DNA of 64,000 nt, from assembly GCF_041260155.1 (NCBI RefSeq), contig NC_091932.1, positions 23,592,746-23,656,745 on the forward strand, in the 5' to 3' direction. The stretch is from Ptychodera flava. Its lineage: Eukaryota > Hemichordata > Enteropneusta > Ptychoderidae. Positions 10,410 to 25,690 of the stretch are shown here, in pieces. Position 1 is the stretch's first letter, and the number at the start of each line of letters is the position of its first letter. The translations under genes were made by a program, and so were the position numbers. The notes under the pieces are model-generated. The model saw only the letters and a list, made by a program, of their open reading frames with translations. It was not told where the DNA came from and ran no database searches.

Positions 10410-11580
10410 GCAATCAAAACGTCTGTCCGTCAAACATTGGTACACAATCATAGGCATGACGGCAAGTGTCAAAGTCCAAGCCGTACTGTGTATCGGGATA
10501 GTTTTGACTTATTAGTTTGTACTCCACAAAACGAAGAGCCGAATGCCTCTTGCGCTACATTTTCCTTATAGTCTTATCACGTTCGTATCAAGATATTTTC
10601 AGAATCTCAGAAAACACGGCGGGCCAACACACTGTGGTCTAAGTTCTCTCAACAGAGGTCTGCAGCAAGATCTTACGGCGCATGCTCAGCCAAGACGTGG
10701 ACGATAATGCGTTCGAGAACTGCCCATGTTCTCACTGTTTAGATTTCGTGGACAGAGGGGTTAGTCCTTACCTGAGTTTCAGCCTTCATCTCTACCTCCT
10801 GGTTTGCGAGCTCGTGTCTCAATTATTTGGCTTGTAAATTATGTACATGTGTGATTTTATTCCTACGGATCACAAATGACTAATCTTTGGTTAGATAACA
10901 ATTGATTTGAAGCGTAGGTCAAAGTCCCATGTTCGATGCTAGACCACTTTGTTGGCGGCCGATTTCACGTGACCCCGCCGTCCTTGTCATGCACTCGAAT
11001 GAACCCTGTCCGTCCTTTCTCCTTCCCACACGTGTATCACGTGTGCGTTAAGAAATCATTCTAAAGTTAATTAACTTGCTAGTTTTGTTTCGGGAGTTAA
11101 AAAAACCCCAGAAAGTGACATAGAGTGAACCAAAAAAGCGTCGCCAAATAATTTTGTTCAGAAAATTCCGGGCTGGCTTAACTCATGCATTGTTGTCCTT
11201 ATAGTGAATAATACAGCCAGTAACATGCATTCGAAAACCCATTAGCCTTACCTCTTGGTTTATTTTTCAAGCTTTCAGCTTTTTTATGAAACGTACATTT
11301 GTTTTAAGGGCAAACATCGTGTCGAAAGGTCTCAGTAGTCGTCGCCTTCACAACATAGCTTGTATATTGTACTAATTGGTGAAAACTTAATTTTAGTCCT
11401 GGCTGGAATTTATTTGTCAACAACTACATTGTATTTATCAAAAGCGGTATGTAATATTGGAGAGACTAACACTTAGTTACTCAACGTACTTTTAATAGGC
11501 GAAATACGAAAATTCACTTTTTTTTCAGATAATGACAATATAACCCAAAAATTATTTATATCTGTTGTCCTCAAATCTTA
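10410..11580. other. No gene seen
   Basis: No open frame with a recognisable domain and no clear repeat was found in this stretch. Confidence 0.5.
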
Positions 11581-11761
11581 ACTGTCACCTGTTCCAATTT
11601 TGCCACAGTTACAACGGTAAGAGAAAATCTAACCAATCACAGATTTTAAGCGGGTGGCCGCTTTTTAAAAACAGCGCCCTCTCATGGGCATTTTGAATAC
11701 CAAGGAACGCCCCTTTGGCTATATATGGGCATATTTAGACTACAGGTGACTGTATACCTTT
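11581..11761 (-). mobile_element. ~180 bp MITE, copy 1
   Basis: Starts ACTGTCACCTGTTCCAATTT and ends CTACAGGTGACTGTATACC, giving imperfect terminal inverted repeats around CACCTGT. The interior contains CTAACCAATCACAGATTTTA. AATCTTAA occurs immediately at the left (11574-11581) and right (11763-11770), a possible 8 bp target duplication. Related copies lie at 44960 (partial) and 61653 (opposite orientation). Confidence 0.75.
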
Positions 11762-11774
11762 CAATCTTAACGCT

Positions 11775-13650
11775 GGAAGCTATATCGGTGTGTATCATAA
11801 AATGATTAATATAATCTCAGCAGATTTGTCTCGCATGTTTCAACAAATTTAACTATGGCATATGTAGTAAGCTATCACAAAACCACTGCAGGATGGCCAT
11901 ACAACGTACACATTCAGTATCCTATTGAAGCTTGGTTTGACGACTTTAATGCGAACGACAATTTTTTTAAAAGATGGACTCCGTGGTTGAGTCATAACGA
12001 TGTCACCCGTATTTCATCGAACTTGACTGTTTTTAACTCTGCATAAAGCTCATTCATCAGACGATGCACTCTTTTGATTTATTTGCACTTTTGTTCAATT
12101 TTACTAAGCCGAAGAACGGATCATATTTTGAGGTCGTTTAAGGAAGTGCCCATCAACAATTATATAAATTTAGTATTTGCATGTAAGATCACGAGTTGAA
12201 TGATAGTCTTGTGATGGGCAAACCAATTTGTCAACAACAACATTTAACATTAGACACGCTGACAGATGAAGCAGCTTTATCCTTGGATGTGGTCAAAAGT
12301 ATCTTTTAGACCAAGACATTTGCAGACTTGAAGACACTTTTAAAACACAGCTGGCACAGCTAGTATTAACACAGTTAATTTTGGGGCATGAAGTACGGTA
12401 TTTCGCGCCCAAAGCTTGACACACGTTTACCGAGAATAACAATCAGATCTAGACCCACAACACAGTGAAATATTTGGTACTGAAGTACAAATCACTCAAC
12501 ATTTTTCCACAGTGTCTCTTAATTAGTGAAAGTGGCCACCGTCCTTATGTTAAGTCAACGGGAAAATGTTCGATTTTCCTAAAAATTACGTAAGCTGTTG
12601 AAAATTTATTATGTCATGATTATGTCGCTATATCACTCATACGCTACCAGACCCTCCCCCCCCCCGGCATACCCCATCTAAAACGTGAGCTACTCAAAAT
12701 GAACAAACTAATTGGCATTGTGTATTGTGTGTTTTCTGTAGGGAGATAGATGGAATGCATGGGAATATAGACTAAAGTCAATCTTTGTTCAGCGCAAACT
12801 CGACAATGACGCAACTAACAGAATGAAATGAATTGAAACAGTTTCTCAAAAATGATTGTTACGTTATTTTACTCGTAGGCTGAACCACATGTATGTCAAA
12901 GGAATGCTGGTGTATCGCCAGTGCCGAACGTGCACTGGCCTGGTACACGCCAATCAATATAGCGATATTTTGCGATTCATAATAACGTTTAGTGGGATCG
13001 ATGTTGCGACATAAAAACATGCAGTGCTGTTTTTGCGCACGCTAATCAAAATACAGCCAACCCCCAAGAAATTGCGTTTACCACGTGCTTGTTTTAATTA
13101 TCTACAGCCCCTTATATCACATGTTTGTTTTTAACTTAAATGTCTTTTCGTGACTTCCAATGATCATCGCATATGATTATTTCGCAGTGTTTCTGGTAGA
13201 CTGACTGTGAGCTTTTCTTATTATTTCGTTTGAGAGTATTAGTTTTATTTATTGTGTAAGAATAGGATACCACCCTTAAAGATAATCGTTACTTGAAATA
13301 GCAGCTTTAAGGCGCATGAGGACCTTAGATTAAGTGTGAAAATATATAAAAGGAAATGAAGAATTCTGTTACTACTCCCCAAGTTTTCAATTTCGTTTCG
13401 CTCTAGGTATTTTGTGCTTTAGAACTTGTGAGGAACAATATGTAACCACATTTTGTTATTAGACTTCGATCGCTTGGCGTGTATACGAAAATGATCGCAA
13501 ATTGATCATTTATTTCTTCATTCCAATGTTGAAGGCACGCCTTCAAAAACACACCAAAAGCCAGTGTTTTCAATATATTAAAATAAGAATATAATACTCA
13601 GGTGTATGCGGAAATCTACTGAGGAGTTCAGTCTTTGCAACGGCGTCTAC
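11775..13650 (+). repeat. Segmental duplicate of the 3' flank of HNMT-like gene A
   Basis: Aligns in order with 21650-22650 and, after an interruption, with 25130-25690. Shared phrases include ATCTCAGCAGATTTGTCT, TAACTCTGCATAAAGCTCAT, CCTTATGTTAAGTC and TTCAACGGCG-like ends such as CAGTCTTTGCAACGGCGTCT. The methyltransferase exons themselves are absent upstream. The small open frame at 11855-12046 lies inside and is not kept in the paralogous copy. Confidence 0.85.
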
Positions 13651-13990
13651 TTCTTCTTCGTTCCAGTGCGTGATTATTCAAAGAATTGCCAAATGTAGTG
13701 GCAGGTAGTGGTAATGGTAATAACATCGTCACTCAAGTCAGGGCGGAGTTTTCTTAGTTTTTTCCATCTGTGCACATAATGCCATTTTAGGAAGGTTATT
13801 TGCAGTGGAAGGTTACTTATGATATTCAATACTTTGTCTTGAGGTCTTTTACAATAGAAGATGCCGAACCGAGCGACATGATGCAAAGAGAACAATGGAG
13901 TAAAGTGGCGGCGTGCAAGGGCGGGATGACTGATTGCAGAAATCGACTGGAACACAACTAAAAGGTACAAAAAAAGAGTTTCGTTGAAAT
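13651..13990. other. No supportable gene; 98-codon open frame on minus strand
   Basis: An open frame at 13674-13970 (-) has no recognisable domain. Its start and reading are not supported by splice signals I can assign. Confidence 0.3.
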
Positions 13991-13999
13991 CTTGTACCT

Positions 14000-14506
14000 T
14001 CAGCCCTTATGCAAGAATTGGTGTCCTTTGAGAAGCAATATTCTTCTTCGAAACTGTAAAAACGACGAAATATTCAGGAGCCGATTTTCAGAAGATCTAA
14101 CATCGGCGACGCCCTCAACGTAAATCGTTGAACAGCCCGGGCAGGCAGCTTCATCGCTTGTATCGGTTCCCTGGAGAGTGTATGCCAAGTGCAGCGCGGT
14201 GATAATTTGTTTGTTCCGCACGACATGTTCGAAAACAAATGATCGTTTATCCAGGTATGTAAGTTCTACTGTTACTACTACTAGTACAATTGGTTCCGCG
14301 ATCATGTCAATATCAATCAACATAATGTTGCTTATGATGAAATACTCGCATAGAACAAGTGCAATACTGTATAAAACATGTGAGGCATTGTCAATCTCGG
14401 GCAAATCTGGAGGGAGGTCATCCTTGATTTGGGTGCTGGTGTACTTGTAACCTGGAGAGTTTAATTGATAACCACTGACTCTACTTAAATGCCACTCTAC
14501 GGGCAT
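14000..14506 (-). CDS. Unidentified 168-codon open frame (uncertain gene)
   Basis: One uninterrupted frame starts with MPVEWHLSRV. It has a central hydrophobic stretch of about 35 residues (LYSIALVLCEYFIISNI and on) that could be a membrane segment, then a charged C-terminal part ending LLLKGHQFLHKG. I recognise no family. It is long for chance in AT-rich DNA but lies next to duplicated and repeat-derived sequence, and it could be an exon, a decayed element or chance. Confidence 0.25.
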   Translation of the reverse strand: MPVEWHLSRVSGYQLNSPGYKYTSTQIKDDLPPDLPEIDNASHVLYSIALVLCEYFIISNIMLIDIDMIAEPIVLVVVTVELTYLDKRSFVFEHVVRNKQIITALHLAYTLQGTDTSDEAACPGCSTIYVEGVADVRSSENRLLNISSFLQFRRRILLLKGHQFLHKG

Positions 14507-15187
14507 TTGGTACCACCACCCAGCAGTAGTTCAAGTTGACCCTAATGTTATTGTCATTTTCTACTTGTTTCCTCACCCTCTGAAATAATTACCTTGAATT
14601 ATACAGATTGTTGGACCTCATATCTAATACGTTTCTGGCCAAAATCCTCTGTCAATTTAGTTTAAACTCTACATTTTCTTCACACGTACATGCAAAAGTG
14701 CTATTCTTGGAGGCGAAAGTCTACATCTTGTCAAGATTTTCTCTGTCCTCAGTTTGCACGAGCCTCGGTAAAAAAAAAACAAACAAAAAAAACCGGGGAG
14801 GACCAAAACTGCGGCGTGCGCATGTATGAACATACTCTTCCCATGGAGTGCCCCGGAAGTTAAATTTAGACTTGTTCGATACGTTTCAGTGCCAGTACAA
14901 AGAATGGCAGGGACTAGACTTTGTTTAAGACGTAAAAAGTGATACAAAAAAATCTATGAGTGGTCGTGTCGACTGAAGGCTCTACATACGCATGTACTGT
15001 TGATTGTAAACCCTCATTATGGACCTCTCTCACTCTTTACAGTCTCTGATGTACATCCCGTAATGCAGTCTAAATCTTAATAAATGGGGTAGATTGTTTA
15101 CCGACTCACATGTAAACGCAATCGCATTGTGTTGAATGACAGGGAACTTAAAACCTGTCTGTTGTTCTTGTCTATGTTGTTAAAAAA
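14507..15187. other. No gene seen
   Basis: Intergenic sequence with an A-rich run near 14770. No supported feature. Confidence 0.4.
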
Positions 15188-16400
15188 CAAGACTCTGTTC
15201 AAAAGTAGAGTTTATTTCTAAAACTTCGATGTTTCGATTCCACACAGGGAATCTTCATCAGGAATCTAAAAAACAACAAAATTACAGTAAATATGGGACT
15301 AGTAAAAATGAAAATGAGCAGCACTGGCGTGAAACCATTTAAAAACTATTCGAACAACTGAGTTGTTGGTTTATAAAAGGAAATATAGCTAAAAATCAAT
15401 CTGTATAGACGAGAAGAAAAAGTTTTGAACTTACAAACAGAAGACGAGTGAACGCTCAGTCTAAAAGTAGCGATGTTGACCGGCCGGATCGTACAAAGCC
15501 AATGGCGCGTAATACAATGAAAGGAGGGCTCCCCAGAACAAACAACTTACAGACATGAGGAAAGGACTCCCTAGCTGTAGGTGAAGCGGATGTGAAAACC
15601 TATAGGAACTGTACTATTTTACCAGTTCTTTTTATTGATGCCGTTGGGTGACAGAGTACCAAACTTATTAATGAAATGAAGTTCAAGCTGTTTTCTTATT
15701 TTATCTGCTTTTGAATACACTTTGTAAAGACTAGAGAAACGAAAATTTTTGATGTTGTGCCCGGGTTCATGAAGTGGTGGGCTACTAGAGTATGTTTATG
15801 AGTTCTGATACTGTATAAATGTTCATTAATTCTAGTACGGAGTTCACGTTTCGTTTCGCCTATGTATAATTTGTTACACTTATCACAGATAATGACGTAG
15901 ATGATATTGCGTGTATTACATGTAACATGTCCGACAAGAGGTTGAGATTTTCCAGTGAGTTGGTTGGTTATTGAATTTTGTTTTGTTTTCAGCATGTGGG
16001 GACATGCTCTACATTTGTTGCAGGGTGTACAAGTACCTGGTTCTGTGTCGTTCTGTGTAGATGTTTTAGTCCGGGCTTTTACCAGCATTTTCTTTATGTT
16101 TGGTGGTTGTCGGAATGCTACAGCAGGTGGTTGGTCAAATGTAACTTTTGTCTCTTGATTTGATTGAAGGATAGGCCAATGTTTGTTGATTATGGAGGAG
16201 ATGCTGGGTAGTGACGTGTGGTACGCCAGCACAAGTGGAATCCTCGCAGACTGGTCAGTGTGTCTATTTTTTGTGTACGTAATGAGTTTTTCCCGGGAAT
16301 GGTTTCTTGCTTTGTTGATTGCAGTGACGATTGATGATTGCTTGTAGTTTCTATCTGTAAGATGTCTATGTAGATTCTCAACTAAATTTATTGTAGATCA
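15188..16400 (-). mobile_element. Penelope-like retroelement fragment (3' part, minus strand)
   Basis: The minus strand carries an open frame (15696-16232, with upstream coding traces to about 16380). It ends a reverse transcriptase (AVAFRQPPNIKKMLVKA) and continues through a Cys-rich linker (CTPCNKCRACPHM) into a GIY-YIG endonuclease (NIIYVIICDKCNKLYIGE, then TKRELRTRINEH). RT plus GIY-YIG is the hallmark of Penelope-like elements. The noncoding 3' end near 15215-15270 contains a hammerhead-like core (CTGATGA, 6 bp stem, GAAAC). The 5' part of the element is missing, so this is a truncated copy. Confidence 0.85.
15215..15275 (-). ncRNA. Hammerhead-ribozyme-like motif in the Penelope-like 3' end
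   Basis: On the minus strand CTGATGA is followed by GATTCC, a CTGTGT loop, GGAATC and GAAAC. That is a hammerhead core with a perfect 6 bp stem II. Penelope-like elements are known to carry hammerhead motifs. Stems I and III are not clearly resolvable by eye, so activity is uncertain. Confidence 0.45.
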
Positions 16401-16473
16401 GTGGATGAGCATATACGTCTGTAGCGAAGGGTTTGACCTTGCGGAATTGATTTAAATATGTGACGAGGGTGAC

Positions 16474-17231
16474 AACCTCTTGTCGGACATGTTACATGTA
16501 ATACACGCAATATCATCTACGTCATTATCTGTGATAAGTGTAACAAATTATACATAGGCGAAACGAAACGTGAACTCCGTACTAGAATTAATGAGCATTT
16601 ATACAGTATCAGAACTCATAAACATACTCTAGTAGCCCACCACTTTCATGAACCCGGGCACAACATCAATAATTTTCGTTTCTCTAGTCTTTGCAAAGTG
16701 TATTCAAAAGCAGATAAAATAAGAAAACAGCTTGAACTTCATTTCATTCATAAGCTTGGTACTCTGTCACCCAACGGTATCAATAAAAAGGACTGGTAAA
16801 ATAGTACAGTTCCTATAGGTTTTCACATCCGCTTCACCTACAGCTAGGGAGTCCTTTCCTCATGTCTGTAAGTTGTTTGTTCTGGGGAGCCCTCCTTTCA
16901 TTGTATTTCGCGCCATTGGCTTTGTACGATCCGGCCGGTCAACATCGCTACTTTTAGACTGAGTGTTCACTCGTCTTCTGTTTGTAAGTTCAAAACTTTT
17001 TCTTCTCGTCTATACAGATTGATTTTTAGCTATATTTTCTTTTATAAACCAACAACTCAGTTGTTCGAATAGTTTTTAAATGGTTTTACGCTAGTGCTGC
17101 TCATTTTTATTTTTACTAGTCCCATATTTACTGTAATTTTGTTGTTTTTTAGATTCCCGATGAAGATTGTCTGTGTGGAATCGAAACATCGAAGTTTTAG
17201 AAATAAACTCTACTTTGGAACAGAGTCTTTT
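16474..17231 (+). mobile_element. Penelope-like retroelement fragment (inverted partner, plus strand)
   Basis: Near-identical reverse complement of 15188-15944: a 758 bp arm covering the end of the GIY-YIG domain and the 3' noncoding region. The two pieces lie tail-out with about 530 bp between the arms, forming a long inverted repeat. Penelope-like elements are known for partial copies joined in direct or inverted orientation. This copy is truncated. Confidence 0.85.
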
Positions 17232-18464
17232 TTTTATCCGCTCAATACAACTCTCAAGACCAAGTTTCATTGCCACCTAGCACCTGTTACTGTAGTTGGA
17301 CTGACACCAGTTCTAAAAACAAACTCATATGTTGTTAGCTGCTGATGAAATTCAAGAGTACTAAATTAGAAGTATTATTACTGTCACTTCAATGGTATTG
17401 GTATCGTTGCAAAAACGGGTAAATAAACACTATAATTAGTGGGCTGACAATGGCGATAAGTACCGGGTTGGTATGAGTACAGCGCCGATCTGTACACTCC
17501 TCAAGCGTGACCTCCCTATATTTAACCTTTATCTATTCATAGGAAGGTCGAGTGTAAGGTTCAGCATTGTGTACTCAATACCTACTCGATATATGGACAG
17601 GTAATGATGACCTACCTCTCTGTGTGTGGCATTCATTTACATGCATAATTGCAACGATAGCAATTCGCCGTATGTGCCTACGTCATTTTTCAACAACATA
17701 AGCGAGAACAACACACAGATTTCGAATTATACCAATTAAAATGCGTGCTTATGAGCCCAATATGAAAGTCCCGAATAGAAACAAACTCACGAGGTTTTGC
17801 TGCTTAAGGTTACAGAACGCTTTGCATTTAGATGCTAAATGTTAGTTTATAGAGACCTGTTCATTTTAAGTGATATCTGGAATTTTTCCAACTTTAGTTT
17901 TTCACATTAATTGATTCTTATGACACAGCTGTCAGTAACTCTAATATTTCTTTAAACTTGGTGCTCACGCTCACAAAAATTAAGCTATTATTAAACCAGC
18001 ATTAACCCTTTGAGAGCCAAAGTCAATTTTTGTCACCTTTATAAAATATAATAAAGAATTTTTTGTGCTTCAGATCCATGCAATTTTTTCAGGTTTTCCC
18101 CAAAATTTTGATCAAAACTGTAGCCAATAAAACTTTATGGCCATTCGGTCCAAAATTATCAAAACATTACAGAAAAATTCATAAAAATGGTGAAATATTA
18201 CACTTAGATTTTTTTTTTTGGGGGGGGAAATAATTACTCCTCTCAAAGGGTTAATAACAATACACCAAGACTTTTGATATGTTTCAATGGAAAGGGACAG
18301 AAAGATAGACATGTCCAAAACATTACCTACTCATCTACTAAAACATTTGAACACGTCAAAACAAAAAAGAACTTGAACATTACTGCACTTTTGTACCTTT
18401 CCCTAAAATAATGTTATAGTTGTAAAGTTTCTTATTCATTTATTTGTTTGTATTTAGACTCAAA
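17232..18464. other. Intergenic and upstream region of HNMT-like gene A
   Basis: No open frame with recognisable homology. A splice acceptor (TTTGTATTTAG, ending 18457) lies 7 bp before the gene A start codon, so an untranslated first exon probably sits somewhere upstream; I could not locate it. Confidence 0.4.
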
Positions 18465-21494
<3,030 letters not shown>

Positions 21495-21649
21495 TTACAA
21501 ATTGCTGTCGAGAGACTTGATATCACCTTTTTATTTAATTGGTAGTTTGTGTGACAATTGGGTAATATAATTTTGCAACAACGTGTTTTTCCAATGAGAC
21601 TTGAAAATTAGGGGCTCATGTATTGGGTATGACGTATTGCCAAAATATT

Positions 21650-22700
21650 ATAGCTAGAGGTTACATTGATGTCTATTATAAAAGTGTTGATTGATTTAAT
21701 CTTAGCAGATTTGTCTGACAGGCTTCCGCAAGTTTAATTTCGTTATATAGAGAAATCTATCTCAAAATCACTGCAGGATAGCCATAAAGGTTACATAGTC
21801 AATATCGTATTGAAACGCAGTTTGACGACAATCACACGAACGACAATCGGAGGGGAGAGGGGGGGGGGTTCTCATGATAAGCTTTGACCAATTCTACTAT
21901 TTATGAAACGATGTTCAGTGATTGTAACCAATATTTCATCATATTTGAATGTTCTTAACTCTGCATAAAGCTCATTCATTAGACTATCAGCCCTTTAATT
22001 GATTTGCGCTTTTGTACAATATGTGTATGCAATAAGAACACTACAATATTGGCCAGAAAAATGGATCATATTTTGAAGTCATTTATTGACGTGGCCATCA
22101 ACCATTATGTAAATGTAGTTTTTAAGGTCACGAGATGTACGATAGTTGTATGTGATAGTTATATCCATTTGTCAACAATGACATTGGACATGACACACAG
22201 TAGTAGCTTTATCCTTGGATGAATTTCATACAGTATCTTTTGGCGCAAGGCGTTTGCAGGATGTTTTATACCTTTTTGTTCACATGCGTTCTTTTTGTAG
22301 TAAAGTTTCGTCCGGCGCATCGTGTATGTTTATGGTCTTTTTGATTTTCTTTTACTTCGATGAGCACGTTCTCCAAATAAAAGTCAATAATACATAATAT
22401 GATACAGGCTGCGCTGACAAGTTAAAAAAGAGACACTTTGATATGATGTTAAGAGCAAAACCAGTCACCAGAGTTTGCAGCCAACAATTGACAGACTTAC
22501 AAGAATAAAAATCAAAACCACAACACAGTGACAATTTGGTTCGTATCAGAAGAAACAAATTTAAACTGCAATATTTCTCCACTCTTGGTTTCTAAAAATA
22601 GCCACCATTCTTATGTTAAGTCCATTGGGAAAACAAATTTTCGAGTTTTCTAAAAAATAACCTGTTTAAAACTTAATTAGCTTCAAAACAAGCAGATAAA
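21650..22700 (+). repeat. 3' flank of gene A, first part of a segmental duplication
   Basis: Collinear with 11775-12600 with many substitutions and small indels. The homology resumes at 25130 after the inserted minisatellite element and unrelated sequence. No gene is visible. Confidence 0.8.
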
Positions 22701-22820
22701 AGTGGAAGACCAAAAATGTATTATGAAAGTATGAGAGTCCGAATATCTATCCCCGAGGGGTATTTCCACTCATAAAGGGCCAGTAACTGTAACGTTTCAT
22801 GTTTTTTACTGTTTTCACCT

Positions 22821-24766
22821 TGTTAGTCCCCACGGACACCGTCCGGGGGGACTTATAGGTTTGGTCATGTCCGTGCGTGTGTGCGTCCGTGCGTGCGTCC
22901 GTCCGTTCACGCAGATATCTCAGAGATGCAAGGAGCGATTTCATTCAAACTTGGTACAAGGATTACTTCATATGTCATACAGATGCACGTCGATTTGTTT
23001 TGTGATACGATCCAATATGGCCGCCAGGCAGCCATTTTATTACGATTTTTTCATGTACAGAGCCATAACTCAGACACGTTTCAACCGATTTTATTCAAAG
23101 TTGGTACAAGGACATTGACCAATGTCATAGATATGCACGTCAATTTGTTTTGTGATACGATCCAATATGGCTGCCGTGCGCCCATTTTGTTATGATTTTT
23201 TCATGTACAGAGCCATAACTCAGACATGTTTCAACCGATTTTATTCAACGTTGGTACAAGGACATTGACCGATTTCATAGATATGCACGTCGATTTGTTT
23301 TTTGATACGATCCAATATGGCTGCCAGGCGGCCATTTTATTACAATTTTTTCATGTACAGAGCCATAACTCAGACATGTTTTAACCGATTTTATTCAAAG
23401 TTGGTACAAGGAGATTGACTAATGTCATACATATCCATGTCAATTTGTTATGTGATACGATCCAATATGGCTGCCGTGCAGCCATTTTGTTACGATTTTT
23501 TCATGTACAGAGCCATAATACTCAGGCATATCTCAACTGATTTTATTCAAAGTTGGTACAAGGACATTGACTTATGTCATACATATGCACATTAATATGT
23601 TTCATGATATGATCCAATATGGCTGCATGGCAGCCATTTTGTTACAATTTTTTCGTGTCCTTAGCCAAAACTTGGGCATGTCTCAACTGATTTTATTCAC
23701 TAATTTTATTCAAACTTAGTACAAGGACATTGACCTATGTCATACATATGCACATTGATTTGTTTTGTGATACAATCCAATATGGCCGCTGTGTGGCCAT
23801 TTTTTTTCGATTTTTTCATGTCCCGAACCATAACTCAGACATGTATCAAGCAAATTTATTCAAAGTTGGTACAAGGACATTGACCTATTTATACATATGT
23901 ATGTCGATTGGTTTCACGAGATGGTCCAATATGGCCACATGGTAGCAATTTTGTTATGGTTGTTACATGTCGAGAGCCATAACTCTGGCAAGTCTCAACT
24001 GATCTTATTCAAAGTTGGTACATGTACATTGACTTATGTCATACATATACATGTTGATTTTTTAAACAGTAAGATCAAATATCGCTGCATGGCAGTGATT
24101 TTGTTACAATTTTCTAATGTACAGAGCCATAACTCCTCAGACATATTTCCACTAGTATCATTCAAAGTTGGTACAAGGACATTGACCGATTTCATACATA
24201 TGCTCATCAATTTGTTTCACGTCATGTAGCAGTAACATGTCAATTATTGAAGTTTCGTAAGTAGGCTGATATGTCAAGAAATACAGCATCAAATTCATGA
24301 AACTTTGTACAGATGTTAAGCTCATATTGCTTTAACATCGAAAAAGACATTTATCAGTGTCATTTTAATTAATTTGTAATTGCATAAGTAATGAACTTCC
24401 CTAATTAGGGTGATATAGCCACAAATTAATACAACGTCAAATGTGATGAAACTTGATACAGATGTTGAGAGTGTTGTAAATACTGCATCAAACTTTATGA
24501 AATATGGTACCAGTGATAATCTGTATAGTGTTAGGATTGTATGCAAAAATGTTTTGCAACATCCTGTTGATTAATTCCTAGTTGACTCATTTTATGAACT
24601 TTAGGATGGTGGCCTACATTGGTTTTATGTTTTCATCACCATGGAACTCATTCTTGGCCATTGAGCGCCATCTGTATCAAGTATTTTTATCACAGACCTA
24701 ATTAATGAAGAGGACTCTATCCTCTCTGAGGATTGTAATCAAAGTACCCATTAACAAGTGGGGACT
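22821..24766 (+). mobile_element. Hairpin-headed minisatellite element, family R1 (8 x 150 bp)
   Basis: It opens with a strong hairpin (22825-22853; stem AGTCCCC...CGGAC paired with GTCCG...GGGGACT). A GTGCGTCC-rich microsatellite follows, then about eight 150 bp units. TCCAATATGG recurs near 23011, 23161, 23311, 23461, 23612, 23775, 23925 and 24074. The terminal AGTCCCCAC (22825-22833) is mirrored by GTGGGGACT (24758-24766). No transposase is encoded; the open frames are repeat translations. It interrupts the duplicated 3' flank of gene A, so it inserted after that duplication or was lost from the other copy. Confidence 0.75.
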
Positions 24767-25129
24767 GTGTCATCAACGATGACTTGTTGAAATATCAACT
24801 GTATATCTCGTCCTGCTCCAAATAGCATGTTGAGTCAACTTGTATATAGGCCCCATCGTTGTTGTCGACATTTGGTTCTGGAAAAGCAATTCAAACGCGC
24901 CCAAGAAAGGTGCATTTCCACGTACGTACGCAATATAAAACTAAGCAAATGTTTCCACATACGATGTGAGGGATAACAAGAATATGGACTTGATATCGAC
25001 AAAACATTGAAAAGATATAAAAAATTGCAGCTACCGGCCGTTCAACTAGGAGCTTGTTTTTTTAGTGTAAGTTGACGAACCTGTATGATTCGCAAAAACG
25101 TTGAATGCTCTTACCTTATATTACATGTT
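24767..25129. other. No gene seen
   Basis: Intergenic sequence between the R1 element and the resumed duplicated flank. Confidence 0.4.
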
Positions 25130-25690
25130 CTTTTGAATTTTGAATTTCTTTTTTAATTTCCGATGATTATTACGCATGGTTATTTCGTAGTGTTTCTAGT
25201 TTACTGACTATGAGCATTTCTTGATATTTCATTGGAAAGTATTAGTTTTTATGTATTGTGTAAGATTAAGATACCTTAAGATAATTTTAACTGGAAATAG
25301 TAGCTTTAAGCCGCAAATGGACCTTACATGTAAGTGTGGAACTATACAAATAAAATAAAGAATTTTGTCACTACTCCCCGAATTTTCAACTTCGTTTCGC
25401 TCTAGATATATTGTGCTTTAGAATTTCTGAGGAACAATATATAACTACATTTTGTTATTAGACTTCGATCACTCGACATGTATAGGAAAATGATCGCAGG
25501 ATGATTATTTATTATATGATTCATATTCATTCCAATCTTGAAGACACGCTGTCAACGAACACCGAAAACCTGTGATTTAAATATATTGAAAAGGATTCAA
25601 AACAAGACTTTGGGGTATCCAGGAGTATACTGAGGAGCTCAGTCTTTGCAACGGCGTCTACATGTAAATATGATCCCAGCCTGTATTGGG
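25130..25690 (+). repeat. Segmental duplication, second part (pairs with 13130-13650)
   Basis: Shared phrases include TACTCCCC, TTCGTTTCGCTCTAG, TTTTGTTATTAGACTTCGATC and CAGTCTTTGCAACGGCGTCTAC in the same order. Confidence 0.85.

Noticed and set aside
11855-12046. 63-codon frame starting MAYVVSYHKTTAG
   Set aside because: Lies in the duplicated noncoding flank; the frame is not preserved in the paralogous stretch near 21750-21850.
22861-24229. Open frames of 70-110 codons over the R1 units
   Set aside because: They follow the 150 bp period (a multiple of three) and encode only the repeat, with no start, domain or splice support.
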